Part shown: positions 10,501-20,858 of the stretch, piece after piece
Position numbering within the stretch: position 1 is the first letter of the stretch
Layout: each line of letters starts with the position of its first letter
Assembly (NCBI GenBank): GCA_963920705.1
Contig: OY987232.1
Coordinates: forward strand, 12,959,726-13,023,725
Length of the DNA: 64,000 bases
Reading direction: 5' to 3'
Source of the DNA: Odiellus spinosus
Lineage: Eukaryota; Arthropoda; Arachnida; Opiliones; Phalangiidae
Made by a program: the position numbers and the translations under genes
The notes under the pieces: generated by a model
The model's database searches: none
Seen by the model: the letters and a program-made list of their open reading frames with translations, nothing else
What the model was told of the DNA's origin: nothing

Positions 10501-13293
10501 TTACCTGGACCCTACTGATGGTATTAAGCAAGACCAAATCTTAATCCGTTAATAGGGTAGGAGATAAATGTAAATCCACTCATTATGACTAATAGTTTAA
10601 TTTTTTGCACCACTTATGAAAAGGTAAAATTTTATCCAAACGCCGAGCAATATCATGGAACCACTAAATTCGTGAGATGTTTTCAAAGCTCGTACTGACC
10701 CAAATTTTCTTAATAAATAAAGAGCCAATACCTTAAAAATCAACCCTAACGCACCAAAATTATAGTTTTAACGTAATATTTCAGTTCCTTGGGCTAATTT
10801 TCAACGCCATTTTGGTTCTTTCTGCTCTAACTAAATGGTTTGAGAGATCAAATAAGTCTGGAAACTTTGTGTGGATATTGTTACTTTTTTGGATTAAAGT
10901 GATATATTATCTTAATCCCTTAATGGGGGAGGGCTAAATGTAAACCCACCAGGTAGGATTATTTCTTAATGATGTTGGTTTTATAATTTTTGGACCACCT
11001 TATCATTTGAATGGTAAAATTTTATCCAATGCCAAGCAATATCACGTTACCATTAAATTATTGAAGATCTTTTCAAAGCTGGTACTGACCCAAATTTTCA
11101 AATCTAATAAATAAGGGGTCAATACCTTAAAAATCACCCCTAACATGTACCAAAATTATAATTTTAACTAAATATTTCAGTTCCTTGGTCTAATTTTCGG
11201 CGCCATCTTGATTCTTTCTGCTCTAACTAAATGGTTTGAGAGAGCAAATCAGTTTGGAATCTTTGTGTGGATGTACTTTGGGCCTCTCTTTCAACAAAGT
11301 AATTATGCTACAATACTACTACAATATTATTACTACAAGTTATGTATTTATTTAAAATAATAAATAACACGATGAAAAATCCCAAACGGATTAATTTAAC
11401 ATGCAACTAAGTAACATTTCAATTTACTTTTTGCATTGATTCGAAATGTGGTCTTTTTTAAAACTAATTTATATATCATGTGTCACCACTTACCCTGGAA
11501 GATTCCGGAGAAAAATTGCGTCATCGTGTTTCAGCTCATTTGTTGAATATCTGGTTTGCAACCCTAATTGTTCTTAACATCGTCATCTTGTCCTACATCA
11601 CGGCTGAGGTCCTCGTGGGCCAAAAAGTGATTCTCAACAATCTGAAAGATATACTGAGAGTCAAAAATCTGCAATACGTCACCCGGCGCTCTGACGCCAT
11701 GCAAGACTTCTTTAAAGTGAGTTATATTGTGTTCGCCCTTCTTAAGGCAGTAGAAAAGGCTTATTTAGTACAATGAAAAATGGCAGATCGCACCAATTTT
11801 CAGTCTGTTTCTCTGGGGGTAAGGATTGTTTGGGAATGATTTATTTCCCAGCCTACTGAACTCTCTCTTAATTACCAGTAGGATAACATCTGTATCCGTT
11901 TGTTTGCACAATAAACACCTTATATTATTATTTCTCCAGTATCCCGCCTCTCCAGGCTGGTGGGCTAGACAGTGACGGGTTCCTAATATTAGACTATTGT
12001 GGCGACATACTCGAGTTTATGCGTAAAACACCGTTAAATTGTACATTTCTTACAGAGAAAAAAACTTAAATTTATCAAATTATACCACGAACTACATCCA
12101 ATTCGTGAGATTGGAATGTGAGATAATAGGTACAAATATAAATCGAAAGCTCTGATTGGCTGTCCTACACATTGTCCTATAATACCTTGAATCTTGATTC
12201 AGGGTTCTCCTAGCGTGAAGTTTCAGGGTAGCATTTTAAAGAGGCAATGTCTTTTTGCCCCCTATTTGCTTCTTATTTAGTATATTATGGATTTACTTAG
12301 CCAGGTGACTTGTAAAATCCCCTAAGCTGATCAGACTGAAGACCTTATCAACATTATTAGTTCCTTCACTAAGGGCTAAGTCGTCTGCTATTACATCGTC
12401 GGTTGCAGTGCTAGAAATTTTTCATCTTTCCAACTAAACGTTTCTCTCATTATCAAATATACTTTTACAGGGAATACCAGGCACTCTAGGAGAGAGAATT
12501 CGTGAAAGGGCGTCTAGAGAGAGAATTAACTTTGATTCATTCTCGAAAGTGGGATCGGGTGAAATGGTGTATATTGACTGGCATGAAGAAATGGAGGATT
12601 TAGACAAATTCTGTAAAGAAACGCTGAAGAATAAAATCGATGGCCGCCCTTTACTTTATCAATCGCCGTTTCCCTTGAAAATCGATTTCATCGCGTTTCA
12701 AATGAAGCGAAATCACTCGGTTGATGCCGAAACAGTAGAGGGAATAAACAGAAAGTACGTATACGTCCAAGAAAAAACCCATTTATAACCAGAGAACACA
12801 TAAAAGGGGATTTTTTTTTTTATTTAGTTTATAAATTTTAGATAAATGTTAATTTATAAATTAAGATTTGTCTAAAATTCTCAATTCAATAAAAGTTTCT
12901 AAAATGTCAGGTTTTTGGATAATTTTCCATGTAATTTTTCGAACACAATGGGTTCTTGGTCTAAGTAGTGCCGCGTTTTTATCCATCATCAGATAAGGTT
13001 TGATATGTAATATTTCTTTCAGTTTGCGTTACGCAGCGTCTTCTTGCCTGTGCGACAATGCCATTTATAAAACCTATTGGTGGATGAACAACAGATGCGT
13101 TACGACGGATAATCACGTGGACGAAAGCGACTACAATCTTAAAGAAAACGAAACGCGTCTTTTGCTGGCCATTTACGCTTGCAGTCTCATCCCACCAATT
13201 ACTGTCATAGCCTACGAGATATTGCGTCAACTGTTCCCTTGTTTTAAAACAAAAGCATATAATATTCCCCGAAAATTAACCTTCACCAAATAA
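7584..13293 (+). CDS. Gene 1: ionotropic-receptor-like ligand-gated channel
   Basis: This is a plasma-membrane receptor of the iGluR/IR family, probably chemosensory. Exons: 7584-7625, 8966-9075, 10038-10208, 11181-11298, 11502-11716, 12471-12754, 13023-13293 (TAA). The first two make the start of S1 (ESKTIRLH, then a region ending IAIKRN). The third ends S1 (SYNRM, then IPLW). The fourth is TM1 (FLGLIFGAILILSALT) plus the pore loop FVWMYFGPLFQQ. The fifth is TM3 with SYITAEVLVG and the start of S2 (DAMQDFFK). The sixth is S2 (GEMVYIDWHEE, MKRNHSVDA). The last holds TM4 (LLLAIYACSLIPPITVIAY). The junction between exons 2 and 3 is out of phase, so a short exon is missing; 9480-9504 is a candidate. 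The start ATG is the first conserved one and is uncertain. No amino-terminal domain was found. About 405 residues, short for an IR. Confidence 0.8.
7880..8060 (-). mobile_element. tRNA-like SINE fragment
   Basis: Read on the minus strand, it contains TGGTTAGATCGTGGG (box A-like), an anticodon-type stem TGGG/CCCA around a 7-base loop, and a perfect T-arm of GGTGG, TTTAAAT, CCACC (a box B variant). The acceptor stem does not close, so it is not a functional tRNA gene. It lies in the first intron of gene 1. A tRNA-derived SINE is the likeliest explanation. Confidence 0.5.
8412..8795. mobile_element. Family B foldback element, intron 1 of gene 1
   Basis: The terminal repeats are long: the left end reads AAAAGTCTATCACTTTA and then a CTTAATACTATAAGCAAAGG stretch, and the right end is the reverse complement, ending TATGGAATAAAGTGATCGTC. 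The interior is unrelated to coding sequence and contains two GCGGCCGC sites. It belongs to the most frequent element family in the window, with relatives at 10233, 15818, 30375, 33581, 40512, 47290, 55097, 62195 and 63940. Confidence 0.75.
9218..9310 (+). repeat. Short repeat shared with 912-1010
   Basis: About 95 bases in the second intron of gene 1 match the spacer behind gene 0, beginning TTAATATATTTCACCTATGT and ending near CTAGGCCTGTAGT. Function unknown; probably a transposon fragment. Confidence 0.5.
9480..9504 (+). other. Candidate missing 25-nt exon of gene 1
   Basis: The sequence follows a good acceptor (CTATTTTAG) and precedes a good donor (GTAAGA). Its 25 bases are 1 modulo 3, exactly what is needed to join the phase-2 exon 8966-9075 to the phase-0 exon 10038-10208. 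The joined frame reads LNLTFEKIYD before EDEMWDLK, which fits the iGluR S1 pattern of LNFTYE-like residues. Reading through to 9555 gives a 76-nt alternative, also in phase. I could not find the counterpart in genes 2-5, so this stays a candidate. Confidence 0.35.
9731..9944. repeat. About 100-bp near-perfect palindrome
   Basis: Arms 9731-9833 and 9842-9944 are reverse complements with very few differences, separated by about 8 bases around GGCTTGAA. The centre is GC-rich (CGGGCCGTGGCCC) while the arms are AT-rich. It lies in the intron before the third S1 exon of gene 1. No open frame. It is either a hairpin-forming foldback element or a recent inverted duplication. Confidence 0.9.
10233..10540. 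mobile_element. Family B foldback element, truncated, gene 1
   Basis: It starts about 25 bases after the donor of exon 10038-10208 (AAAAGTGTACTACTTTAATCC). The interior GCTCGAGTGCTTTAGGCTCT and TGGCGCTTCCTC stretches match the family; the right terminal repeat is incomplete. Confidence 0.65.
10785..10880 (+). pseudogene. Truncated duplicate of the TM1/pore exon
   Basis: After a TATTTCAG acceptor the frame reads FLGLIFNAILVLSALT and KWFERSNKSGNFVW, nearly the same as the functional exon 11181-11298, but it breaks after VW and lacks the pore QQ and a donor. The upstream 240 bases are duplicated too (10545-10784 and 10905-11180). A tandem duplication of about 400 bases produced it. If spliced in, it would give a channel without a pore, so a dead exon is the best reading. 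Confidence 0.75.
11752..12135 (+). mobile_element. Family D element, gene 1 intron
   Basis: It starts about 35 bases after the TM3 exon. It shares CTGGGGGTAAGGATTGTTTG, TATTTCCCAGCC, TGGCGACATACTCGAGTTTA and ACCACGAACTACATCC with the other copies. The left and right ends are eroded. Confidence 0.6.
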
Positions 13294-13989
13294 CTTTGGA
13301 ACTAACTCGAGTACGTTTGATCAAATTCCAAAAAAAAATCGCTAAAAAAAATTTTTGGCGATTGGTAAGTATACTTACTAAAAACGCCGCCAAATTTTTT
13401 TTTTTTTTTTTCGCTATTATCTCATGGATTAAGCGTGACAAATTATTCATTCATTCAGTCATTATGTATGTCATATGTAATTATTATTATATTATATATT
13501 AATATTATTATTAGCCCTGTTCCTATAGGAACAGCTTCAAGTTGGAAAACATTTTTTTTACAATAATCTAAAATTTTAAATCTAGATTTCGCTTGTAATT
13601 ATTTTGAACAATACAATGGCGGTCATCGAATATTCGGACTACAGGTGAAATCAATATTGCTTTCACGAATATCTTAAAAGCATTACACAACTATGCGTTA
13701 GAAACAATATTTATCGTATTTTGTGTTAATTGCACTGTTAGAATATTTCAAAAGTTTAATTTTATCGAAAATTGGCTGACGAGTTTAGTAATTAAAAACG
13801 GATAAACCAGAACAAGCGTTTAACTGTGAATAATCGATTAATTTGGACTAAAATTCTTTACAAACAAAATTTAAATGGCTAGATGTGGTTATATTAATAC
13901 AGATGTATTTATAATTAAATCTGAATTTTTCGTGATAAGTCATAATTGACAAGTTTCGTTTCTAAATAATCGAAAATTGATATTTTTTA
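13294..13989. other. 3' flank of gene 1 with inverted spacer repeat
   Basis: Bases 13620-13989 are the reverse-strand version of sequence at about 190-500, 28380-28860 and 53400-54010, which lies in the S2-TM4 introns of genes 0, 2 and 4. Landmarks are GGTTTATCCG-type and GGCTAGATGTGG words. The rest is low-complexity T and AT runs. No gene. Confidence 0.5.
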
Positions 13990-15530
13990 TCATAATTAGG
14001 GTAGGAGTATTATCTTTTAATGATGCTTTATAATTTTTGCACCACCTAACCAAATGGTAAAATTTTATGCAAATGCCGAGCCATAGTTTTAATTAGAGTA
14101 ACTTTTTAATAGATGCTATAAACGTTTATCTTCGTATAAACCCTATCAGTTATTTTATCTGAATTTACGAACTGTACAGACAAACAATCCAAAAAAAAAT
14201 ATCTGAAAAAATGTCCTGCGTCAAAAATAATCACACAAATCACATTTTTCATATTATTCTCGAATAATTCGAGGCTAACGAGGTGTACTATTATTAGACT
14301 GGATCAATGGCATTAATCTATAAAATTATATATGATTCGGATTCAAAACAGTGTTTGCAGTGCCTTACAGCCACTTGGCAAAGTTGTAATGGGAGGTTAA
14401 TGTTTTTTAATTAAAGCGATTACTCAAAAGTAATGCTTGGAAACGGATAGCCAATTATACAATACTTTCGGATTGATTGTTTTTCACTAAAATATGCAAT
14501 TAGTAAATTCAGATATCAGTTAAATGGATAGGGTTTATCTGAAGATAAACGTTTACCTATTAACAAGTTACTTGAAAAACAATGGATAAGAAACTTCAGA
14601 TCCTTCGAATTCGTGGAAAATAAAAAGTATATTTCAAATTTACTTAAAATTCAAAGAAAAACAATAAAAGTAAACTTTTAGGTTAAAATTTTATTTATTA
14701 TTTTTGAATAAAATAGATTTTTAAATTATTCTAATCCTAATTATATAACTCGGATAATATTCTAGAATAAGTTGCCATTTTCAGATAAAAAGAGATTGTT
14801 TTGTTATTTTATCTTTGTATAAGCTAACTTTATTGATAAATTGTCTTTTTTCTAACCAAACGAATAATATATGAATATAATTCGGAATACATGTCAAATT
14901 AATAAAAGTTAACCAAATTTCGAGCATTATACTCAAGAAGATTTGACAAGAATATTCATTGAATTATTATATCATTATTCATTATTTTGGTTTCGAAACT
15001 TGTCTCCATCTTTCACTCAAATTTTAATAACAACCCCAATCTCCTACATCTAAGGGCTGTCTTTTATTCGAGGCCAGTTTCGATAGACCCTAAAGCGATG
15101 TTAAAGATTCAATTACCTTCTAACTTGAGCCACCAGAGTCGAGATTAATGTTTATAATGCAACTTCCTTTTATTACTTGGATGAAACTTCCGAAAAAAAA
15201 AAAAAAATAAATAAATAACCGAATACATATTTTGCATCACCACAGGCGTAGTCATGTAAGCACTGTCCAAAAGTGGTTAAACCCTCAGATTATTGTTTTT
15301 GAACCTAAACTATCCATATTTATGTACAAGCGCCATAAGAGAAAAATATCATTACACCTTCTTCGATATTTACTTTTACTTTATATGTAAAATAAACACG
15401 GTAAAGTATGCATGAGAAACGAGGGCTACACACTATACGACTTTAGGAAAACAAATTGACATTTAATGCATTAACTCGTTTTATTTAAAGAGTACCTGGT
15501 CACAATTAATGCAGAGGGTCGATAAATAAT
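13990..15530. repeat. Paralogous spacer block, copy 2
   Basis: Homologous to 2270-4400, with the ATTTTGGTTTCGAAACTTGT, CATCTAAGGGCTGTCTTTTA and TAATAAAATTCAGA-type landmarks in the same order. It is non-coding and has a short A run at about 15194-15207. Confidence 0.6.
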
Positions 15531-15554
15531 ATTTTTAGGTTTCTTATACTATTC

Positions 15555-15775
15555 AGAGAGTAGTGCATGGGTAACTCACAAAAGCAGGTCATTTCCAATA
15601 TGAAGCGATCGACAAATGCTATCAGCTCGCGATTTCCACTTAAATTTAAATTGAAATCTTCAGTTTACGATGTAATTTTGATTATTAGCCAATCTTGATT
15701 CAATATAACTTATTTCTAGTTATGATAAATGTATAATATAACGATATTTTACGCGTAAACTCGGATAAATATACG
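15555..15775 (-). mobile_element. Family D element fragment
   Basis: Reverse-oriented fragment. GGGTAACTCAC, GCTATCAGCTCGCGATTTCC and TTTTACGCGTAAACTCG match the other copies. Its far half is missing. Confidence 0.5.
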
Positions 15776-15817
15776 AATTATAGCTTTATATAGGACCACC
15801 TGGGAATTATGGGTATT

Positions 15818-16215
15818 ATCAAAAGTCTATCACTATACTCAACAAAAGAAAAACACACCTGGTACCTTAATACTATCAGCAAGGAACTGATTAATGTATC
15901 GCCAGATTCTGATTCGAGACACTCTAGCGACCGCAGTCGTCGTGTAAACAGTGAAATCAAAAGCGCCACTCTTTGGAGAGATTCCAATGCTCGTTGGGGG
16001 AAGACAATATAGTCAAGCGCGGCCGCCTGAATTCCGTTCCTCTCTCCCGATTCAAAATATCGAGAAAGAGTCCAAATCACTCTAGCCAGACAGGGGTGAT
16101 ACTTTTTTAACTATTTTTACGTGATGAACAATGACGTAAAATTCTACCATCGCTGATATTAAGCTGCAGGGCGACGTTGTTTACTTTTATGGAATAAAGT
16201 GATTAACAATTAGAG
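15818..16215. mobile_element. Family B foldback element, spacer
   Basis: It runs from TCAAAAGTCTATCAC to ATGGAATAAAGTGATTAAC. The terminal repeats contain CTTAATACTATCAGCAAGG and its complement with a few changes. Interior shared words are CGAGACACTCTAGCG and GACAATATAGTCAAGCGCGG. The reading frames found across it are by-products of the inverted repeat. Confidence 0.7.
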
Positions 16216-16429
16216 CAGGAACAACCTATGAGCTCAAACAAACTTAACTGTTTCACTCGAGTTCAATATCTAAAATTCAACTGAGAGTCGTGGGTATCGC
16301 GTTTGTAAGCAATTAGTTCCCATATAAGGTATTTTTGCTGAAATTTGCCTTGCAAAATCTTTTTTTTTTCTTTTTAGATAATTCTAATCATATATTATCC
16401 TATAAATCCTAATTTTGTGTACTGCATAA

Positions 16430-17403
16430 TCCTATATCTTGGATAAAATAATCCTATATTTCCTAAGAAATTGAAATTTATAGCTGGGACCCCTGTTATT
16501 TGAATTTATGAACTGCAAACAAACCGAAAATATAATCTGAAAGATATAAAATGCACCAGATAGTATCGACCGTAAAAACCTGTACCACGTCCTACCATCA
16601 AAAATTAATTGTGGTAATTAAATTTTCCATATTATTCTCGAATAATTCGTGACCGACGCGTGTACTGTTATTATACTCGATCAATGGCATAACTCGTTAT
16701 AAATATATGAGTCGGATTCAAAACAGTGTTTGCAGCCACTTGGCAAAGTTGCAACGGGAGGTTAATGTTTTTTAATTCAAAAGTAGTGCTCAGAATTGGA
16801 TAACCGACTATCAGATACTTTTGGATTGATTGCAACTAAACTATGCAATTAGTATATTCTGATAAAAGATGAATGGAAAGGGCGTATCCGAAGATAAAAG
16901 CTACAAGCTTTATTAAGAAGTTACTCTAATTAAAACAGATAAGAAGATTCAAATCTTTAAATTTGAGGAAGACTTAGAATTCAAAGAAAACAAACCCTTA
17001 CCAAAAAAAATTTATTCCTTAAGGGAAACAATAAAGCCAAGTTTTTAATTATTTTTGGAGAAAATACATTTTAAATTTTCTTATCTGATTTATATCCAAC
17101 TTGGATAATATTCTAGGGTAATTAGTTACCATTCTCGAACATAAACAGATATTTAACCTTCGTAACTAATAACTGGATTGATAAATAGTCTATTTTTAAG
17201 AAAACGGATGATATCTTTAACTAAGCATATCTAACCAATTAATTATTCAAATTCCGAGCACTATACTCAAAAACTTGATTTAATTGTTTCTTATTGAGAG
17301 CACACCTAAGAAGGTTGAAAACGTAAGTAAGATTTGAAAAGAATAATCATTTAATTCTATCACTCATCATCCTGAAAAGGCCAGAAAAGGCTAACCACTT
17401 GTG

Positions 17404-17439
<36 letters not shown>

Positions 17440-18300
17440 GTCTTAAGAGGTATTGGGAAAGTCTTTCATTACCTCAAGATGTGTTATTGAGATCAGTAAA
17501 CTTTTTCGGTAAGGGTTATATCATTATTCATTATTTTGGTTTCAAAACTTGTTTAACTGTCTATCTTGCACTCGAATTTCAATAACGACCCCATGCAATC
17601 TCTTAGATCTAAGGGTTGTCTTTGATTCAAGGCCAGTCTCGATAGACACTAAAGTGTCAAATTACACAACTGGTCGACAGCAAAGCAATACAATTCCATT
17701 GCATAAATTCAAAAGTAAAAAAATATATTTTAACAAGCTGCACCCTTTGATACCAACGTAATTTAACCATAGCAACTGATAATCTTATTATCCACGTAAA
17801 CGCTCATTCATTATGGTTTAGTAAAGGAATATTTAGTACAATGAAAAATCACGAGATGGCACTGATTTTCATAATAGGGGTCTCAGTTGTTCTGGGGGTA
17901 AGGATTGTTTGGGAATGATTTATTTCCCAGTCGACTGAACTCTCTCTTACCTCTCTTTCCCCAGTATCCCGGATCTCGCTTGAGCCAAAAGAATCTAATT
18001 TTATGTTGATAATCTGTAATACAACTTTCTTTCATTACTTGGAAGAAAAAAAGTGCCAAACGTAACCGAGTATGTATTTAGCATTACCACAGGCTGTAAT
18101 CAGAAATCTAGTCAAGTAATCGGTGTCCATATTTTACGAAAGTGGTTTAATCCTGGGATTATTTTTCTTGAATCTAAATGTCTCATACAAACACGCTAAG
18201 CGAAAAATATCATTAAAACATAACTATATTTACGTTAACTTGATTTTGAAAAGGTAAACACGCTAAAGATTGTAGAGTTATTATCAAGCAAACCACAAAC
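16430..18300. repeat. Paralogous spacer block, copy 3
   Basis: Third copy of the block at 2270-4400. It includes an (AAT)n microsatellite at about 17404-17440 and a family D fragment at about 17825-17985 (CTGGGGGTAAGGATTGTTTG). Two copies therefore lie between genes 1 and 2 and one between genes 0 and 1. No gene seen. Confidence 0.6.
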
Positions 18301-18489
18301 GCTATCGGTTCAAAGTTTATAATCAAATTTGAAATCTTCTTTAGTTCATGTAGTTTTGATAATTATAAAGCGACAGATCAGCAAATTTTGTCGCCACAAT
18401 AGAGCCTATTATCAGAGACCCGTCACCGTCTGGCCTACAGCGGACCCCTACGAAATTGCATTACGTATGACAATCGGCCCATAACATTA

Positions 18490-18940
18490 CACACTAACGT
18501 GTCTACTATATAAAAGAAAAATGGAATATTTCGTTGGCGTAACTTCCATTTAAAGTTTAAACGATGGTAATAGGACCAGGATTATTTGAGTAACAATGGG
18601 AAATAAGAGTCTTAATTACGTTTAACCATTATTATAGTAATTTACGTTTAAATTAAGTTTTGGGTAAACAATTCATACACAAAAAACTTCAATCATCCCA
18701 GTTTTAAATAGTGAAAACCGTTTATTTTCTGGAGCTAACTACATAAATCTACTATCATGAAATTGTCTTTGCTATTTACTTTTAATTTTTACTTAATTAT
18801 ATAAAAATCACGGGAAAAATTTTATGATTTGCATAAGATTTAAGAAAAGCAATTTAATGCAGTAATGAGTTTTCGTTAAAAGTGATCAGATCACCATTTT
18901 TACGAAGGTTCAAGGATTATAATTTCTGATTTTTAATACA
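18490..18940. repeat. Spacer repeat shared with 44980-45390
   Basis: The shared region contains AAAGTTTAAACGATGGTAAT, GGACCAGGATTATTTGA and GGGTAAACAATTCATACA. In both places it lies upstream of a pair member (gene 2 or gene 4), consistent with the 26-kb block duplication. Non-coding. Confidence 0.55.
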
Positions 18941-18941
18941 A

Positions 18942-19470
18942 ATAAGGCAGAAGTAAAGGGTTATTTAGTAAGATGGAGATAGCACTGATTTTCATAATAG
19001 GGGGTTAGGATTGTTTGGGAATGATTTATTTCCCAGTCAACTGAACTACTTTACATCTTTCCCCAGTATCCCACCTCTAGCGGCGGGTGGGCTTGATGTA
19101 GGCCAGACGGTGACGGGTCTTGGTTAATAGGCTCTACTGTGGCGAAATTTCTTATCGTAACTAGTCAAAAATTAAACAGAAAATTGTTAAATCACACCAC
19201 GAACTACGTCTGAATTATATGGTTCGTCGTTAGTAAAGTTAAAGAATCTAGCGATATTAGAACTAGAGATAGTAGGCACGGAAATGATAAAATTTCGAAA
19301 ATTTATTCTTAAACAAGATTCGCAAATCTCTCACGTTATAATTATCAAAATCACATCTCGAACTAAAGAAGATTTGTACTGAAATTTAAGTGGAAACTGA
19401 TAGTATTTGTGGTTTGCTAGATAACAGTTCAAATGACCCTTTCAGGTGAGTTACCCATTGACTACCACCT
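18942..19470 (+). mobile_element. Family D element, near full length
   Basis: It runs from AAGGCAGAAGTAAAGGGTTA to GTGAGTTACCCATTGACTAC; the ends are approximate reverse complements. Interior: GTTTGGGAATGATTTATTTC, CCCAGTATCCCACCTCTAGC, GACGGTGACGGGTCTTGG. No open frame. Confidence 0.6.
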
Positions 19471-19914
19471 CAATCATTTTAAAACGATATTTCAAATTCC
19501 ACATATTTTAAAAGAGTAAAAAGAATAAAAAATAATCTTTGAGTGACATCATGACGAATAAAGACAGTTTTAAGTCTTGATTTAATTACATAAAACATTG
19601 GTAGTAGAGTCACTTTACAAGTTTACATTCTAACTTTTATTCGTGGGGCCGGGAACTTGACTAGCTCTCACTCCAGAGAGTTTGTGGGGCAAGATAAGGT
19701 AGGCATAACGAGTACTCCATGGATTGAATAAACCAAAGAACCCAGTCAAAAATTTTTAAGTTTATGTATTCAGGTTATTTTTGAATTAATCTTGAATTTA
19801 AGTTTTTTAAAGATATTTTTTACAATATTATTATTTTGTATTAACAGAAAAACTGGGTTTTAATATACGAAATGTGTGTAAAGAACTAAATATTAAATAA
19901 CTGATTACAGTCTT

Positions 19915-20100
19915 CCCTTACCGAAAACAGTCTGATCTGAAGAAGTCTTCAAGAACACTACAAAAGTCTTGGGGAAGTCTTTTCGACTCCTCCAAGACTT
20001 CTTGACACAATGAAAGACTTCCCCAAGACTTGTTAAGACTAAATAAGACACCCGAGAGACTTCCCCAAGACCTTTTAAAACCATCTTTTTTTGGTAAGGG
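19915..20100. mobile_element. Family A MITE, copy 1
   Basis: The termini CCCTTACC and GGTAAGGG are reverse complements, continuing inward with CT-rich and AG-rich repeats of the word AGTCTTGGGGAAGTCTT. Six copies are in the window (27882, 35057, 46801, 56079, 62936). It has no coding capacity; the reading frames seen in it are artefacts of its inverted repetition. Confidence 0.75.
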
Positions 20101-20189
20101 TTTGGTAATGCTAAATACGCATTTAGTTACGTAATCACTTTAGAACTGTCGTACCAACCATAGTGCTACCAACCATAGTGCTACCAACT

Positions 20190-20470
20190 GCAGCCCGATA
20201 TCTTTTTGGTTTCACAGATTAAACTGGTTCTTAATAGAATAAACGGATTCTACAAGAAATGGGATACTGGTTATGCGCTTTTCCAAGGAAAATTTATTTT
20301 CATATGTATTTTAACCACGCGTTCTATCTGCCAGTAATCAGCAAAATGCTATTTTAAATAATTAGTTTAAAAGCATTAGAACTATGGTCAAGTAATGGCG
20401 TATTATTTCGCAAAAATATAACAGAATTAGAATCTAAATGACAAATATCTGAGCGTCAGTTAACCCGCAG
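20190..20470 (+). promoter_or_regulatory. Non-coding block conserved upstream of genes 2 and 3
   Basis: It lies about 390-670 bases before the first exon of gene 2. Matching sequence lies at 32398-32650, about 490-740 bases before the first exon of gene 3; both have a TTAACC-GCG-TTCTATC-GCCAG run and a CAAGTAAT-GCG-ATATTTCGCAAA-type run. Neither strand is open. A shared 5' control region, untranslated exon or old repeat are all possible. Confidence 0.35.
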
Positions 20471-20858
20471 ATATCACCTCAAAAAAAAAAAAAAATAAAT
20501 AAATAAAAATATGAATGAATAGAGAAATGGTCTTGTAACCAGTTTCTATTAGTTAACTTATTTGCATAATATCTGATACGTATAACAGTTGGTTCTATAA
20601 AGATAAATGAATCAATTTCAAAGATCGAACTAATTATTAGATTAACCCAATGGCTCCCACCTTCAACTGTACGGAGAACAATAAATTAAAAAGCTGTTCC
20701 ATGTTTAGCTCCTATACTATCTTCAATTAATTTGTCCTTTGACCAAATTTATTTTCGTTTAGAAAGAGTTCTAGGACAGCGGTGGTTCATTTTCAAAATT
20801 TCATTTGCTTAAAACAACGAGTTGTCTTTTGATTAAGAAAACCAAATATTTTTAGAAG

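Noticed and set aside
12979-13230. Minus-strand frame opposite the last exon of gene 1
   Set aside because: Shadow of the TM4 exon; the plus strand is the one conserved among paralogues with splice sites.
15778-16080. 100-residue minus-strand frame
   Set aside because: It lies wholly in a family B foldback element, with frames on both strands caused by the inverted repeat.
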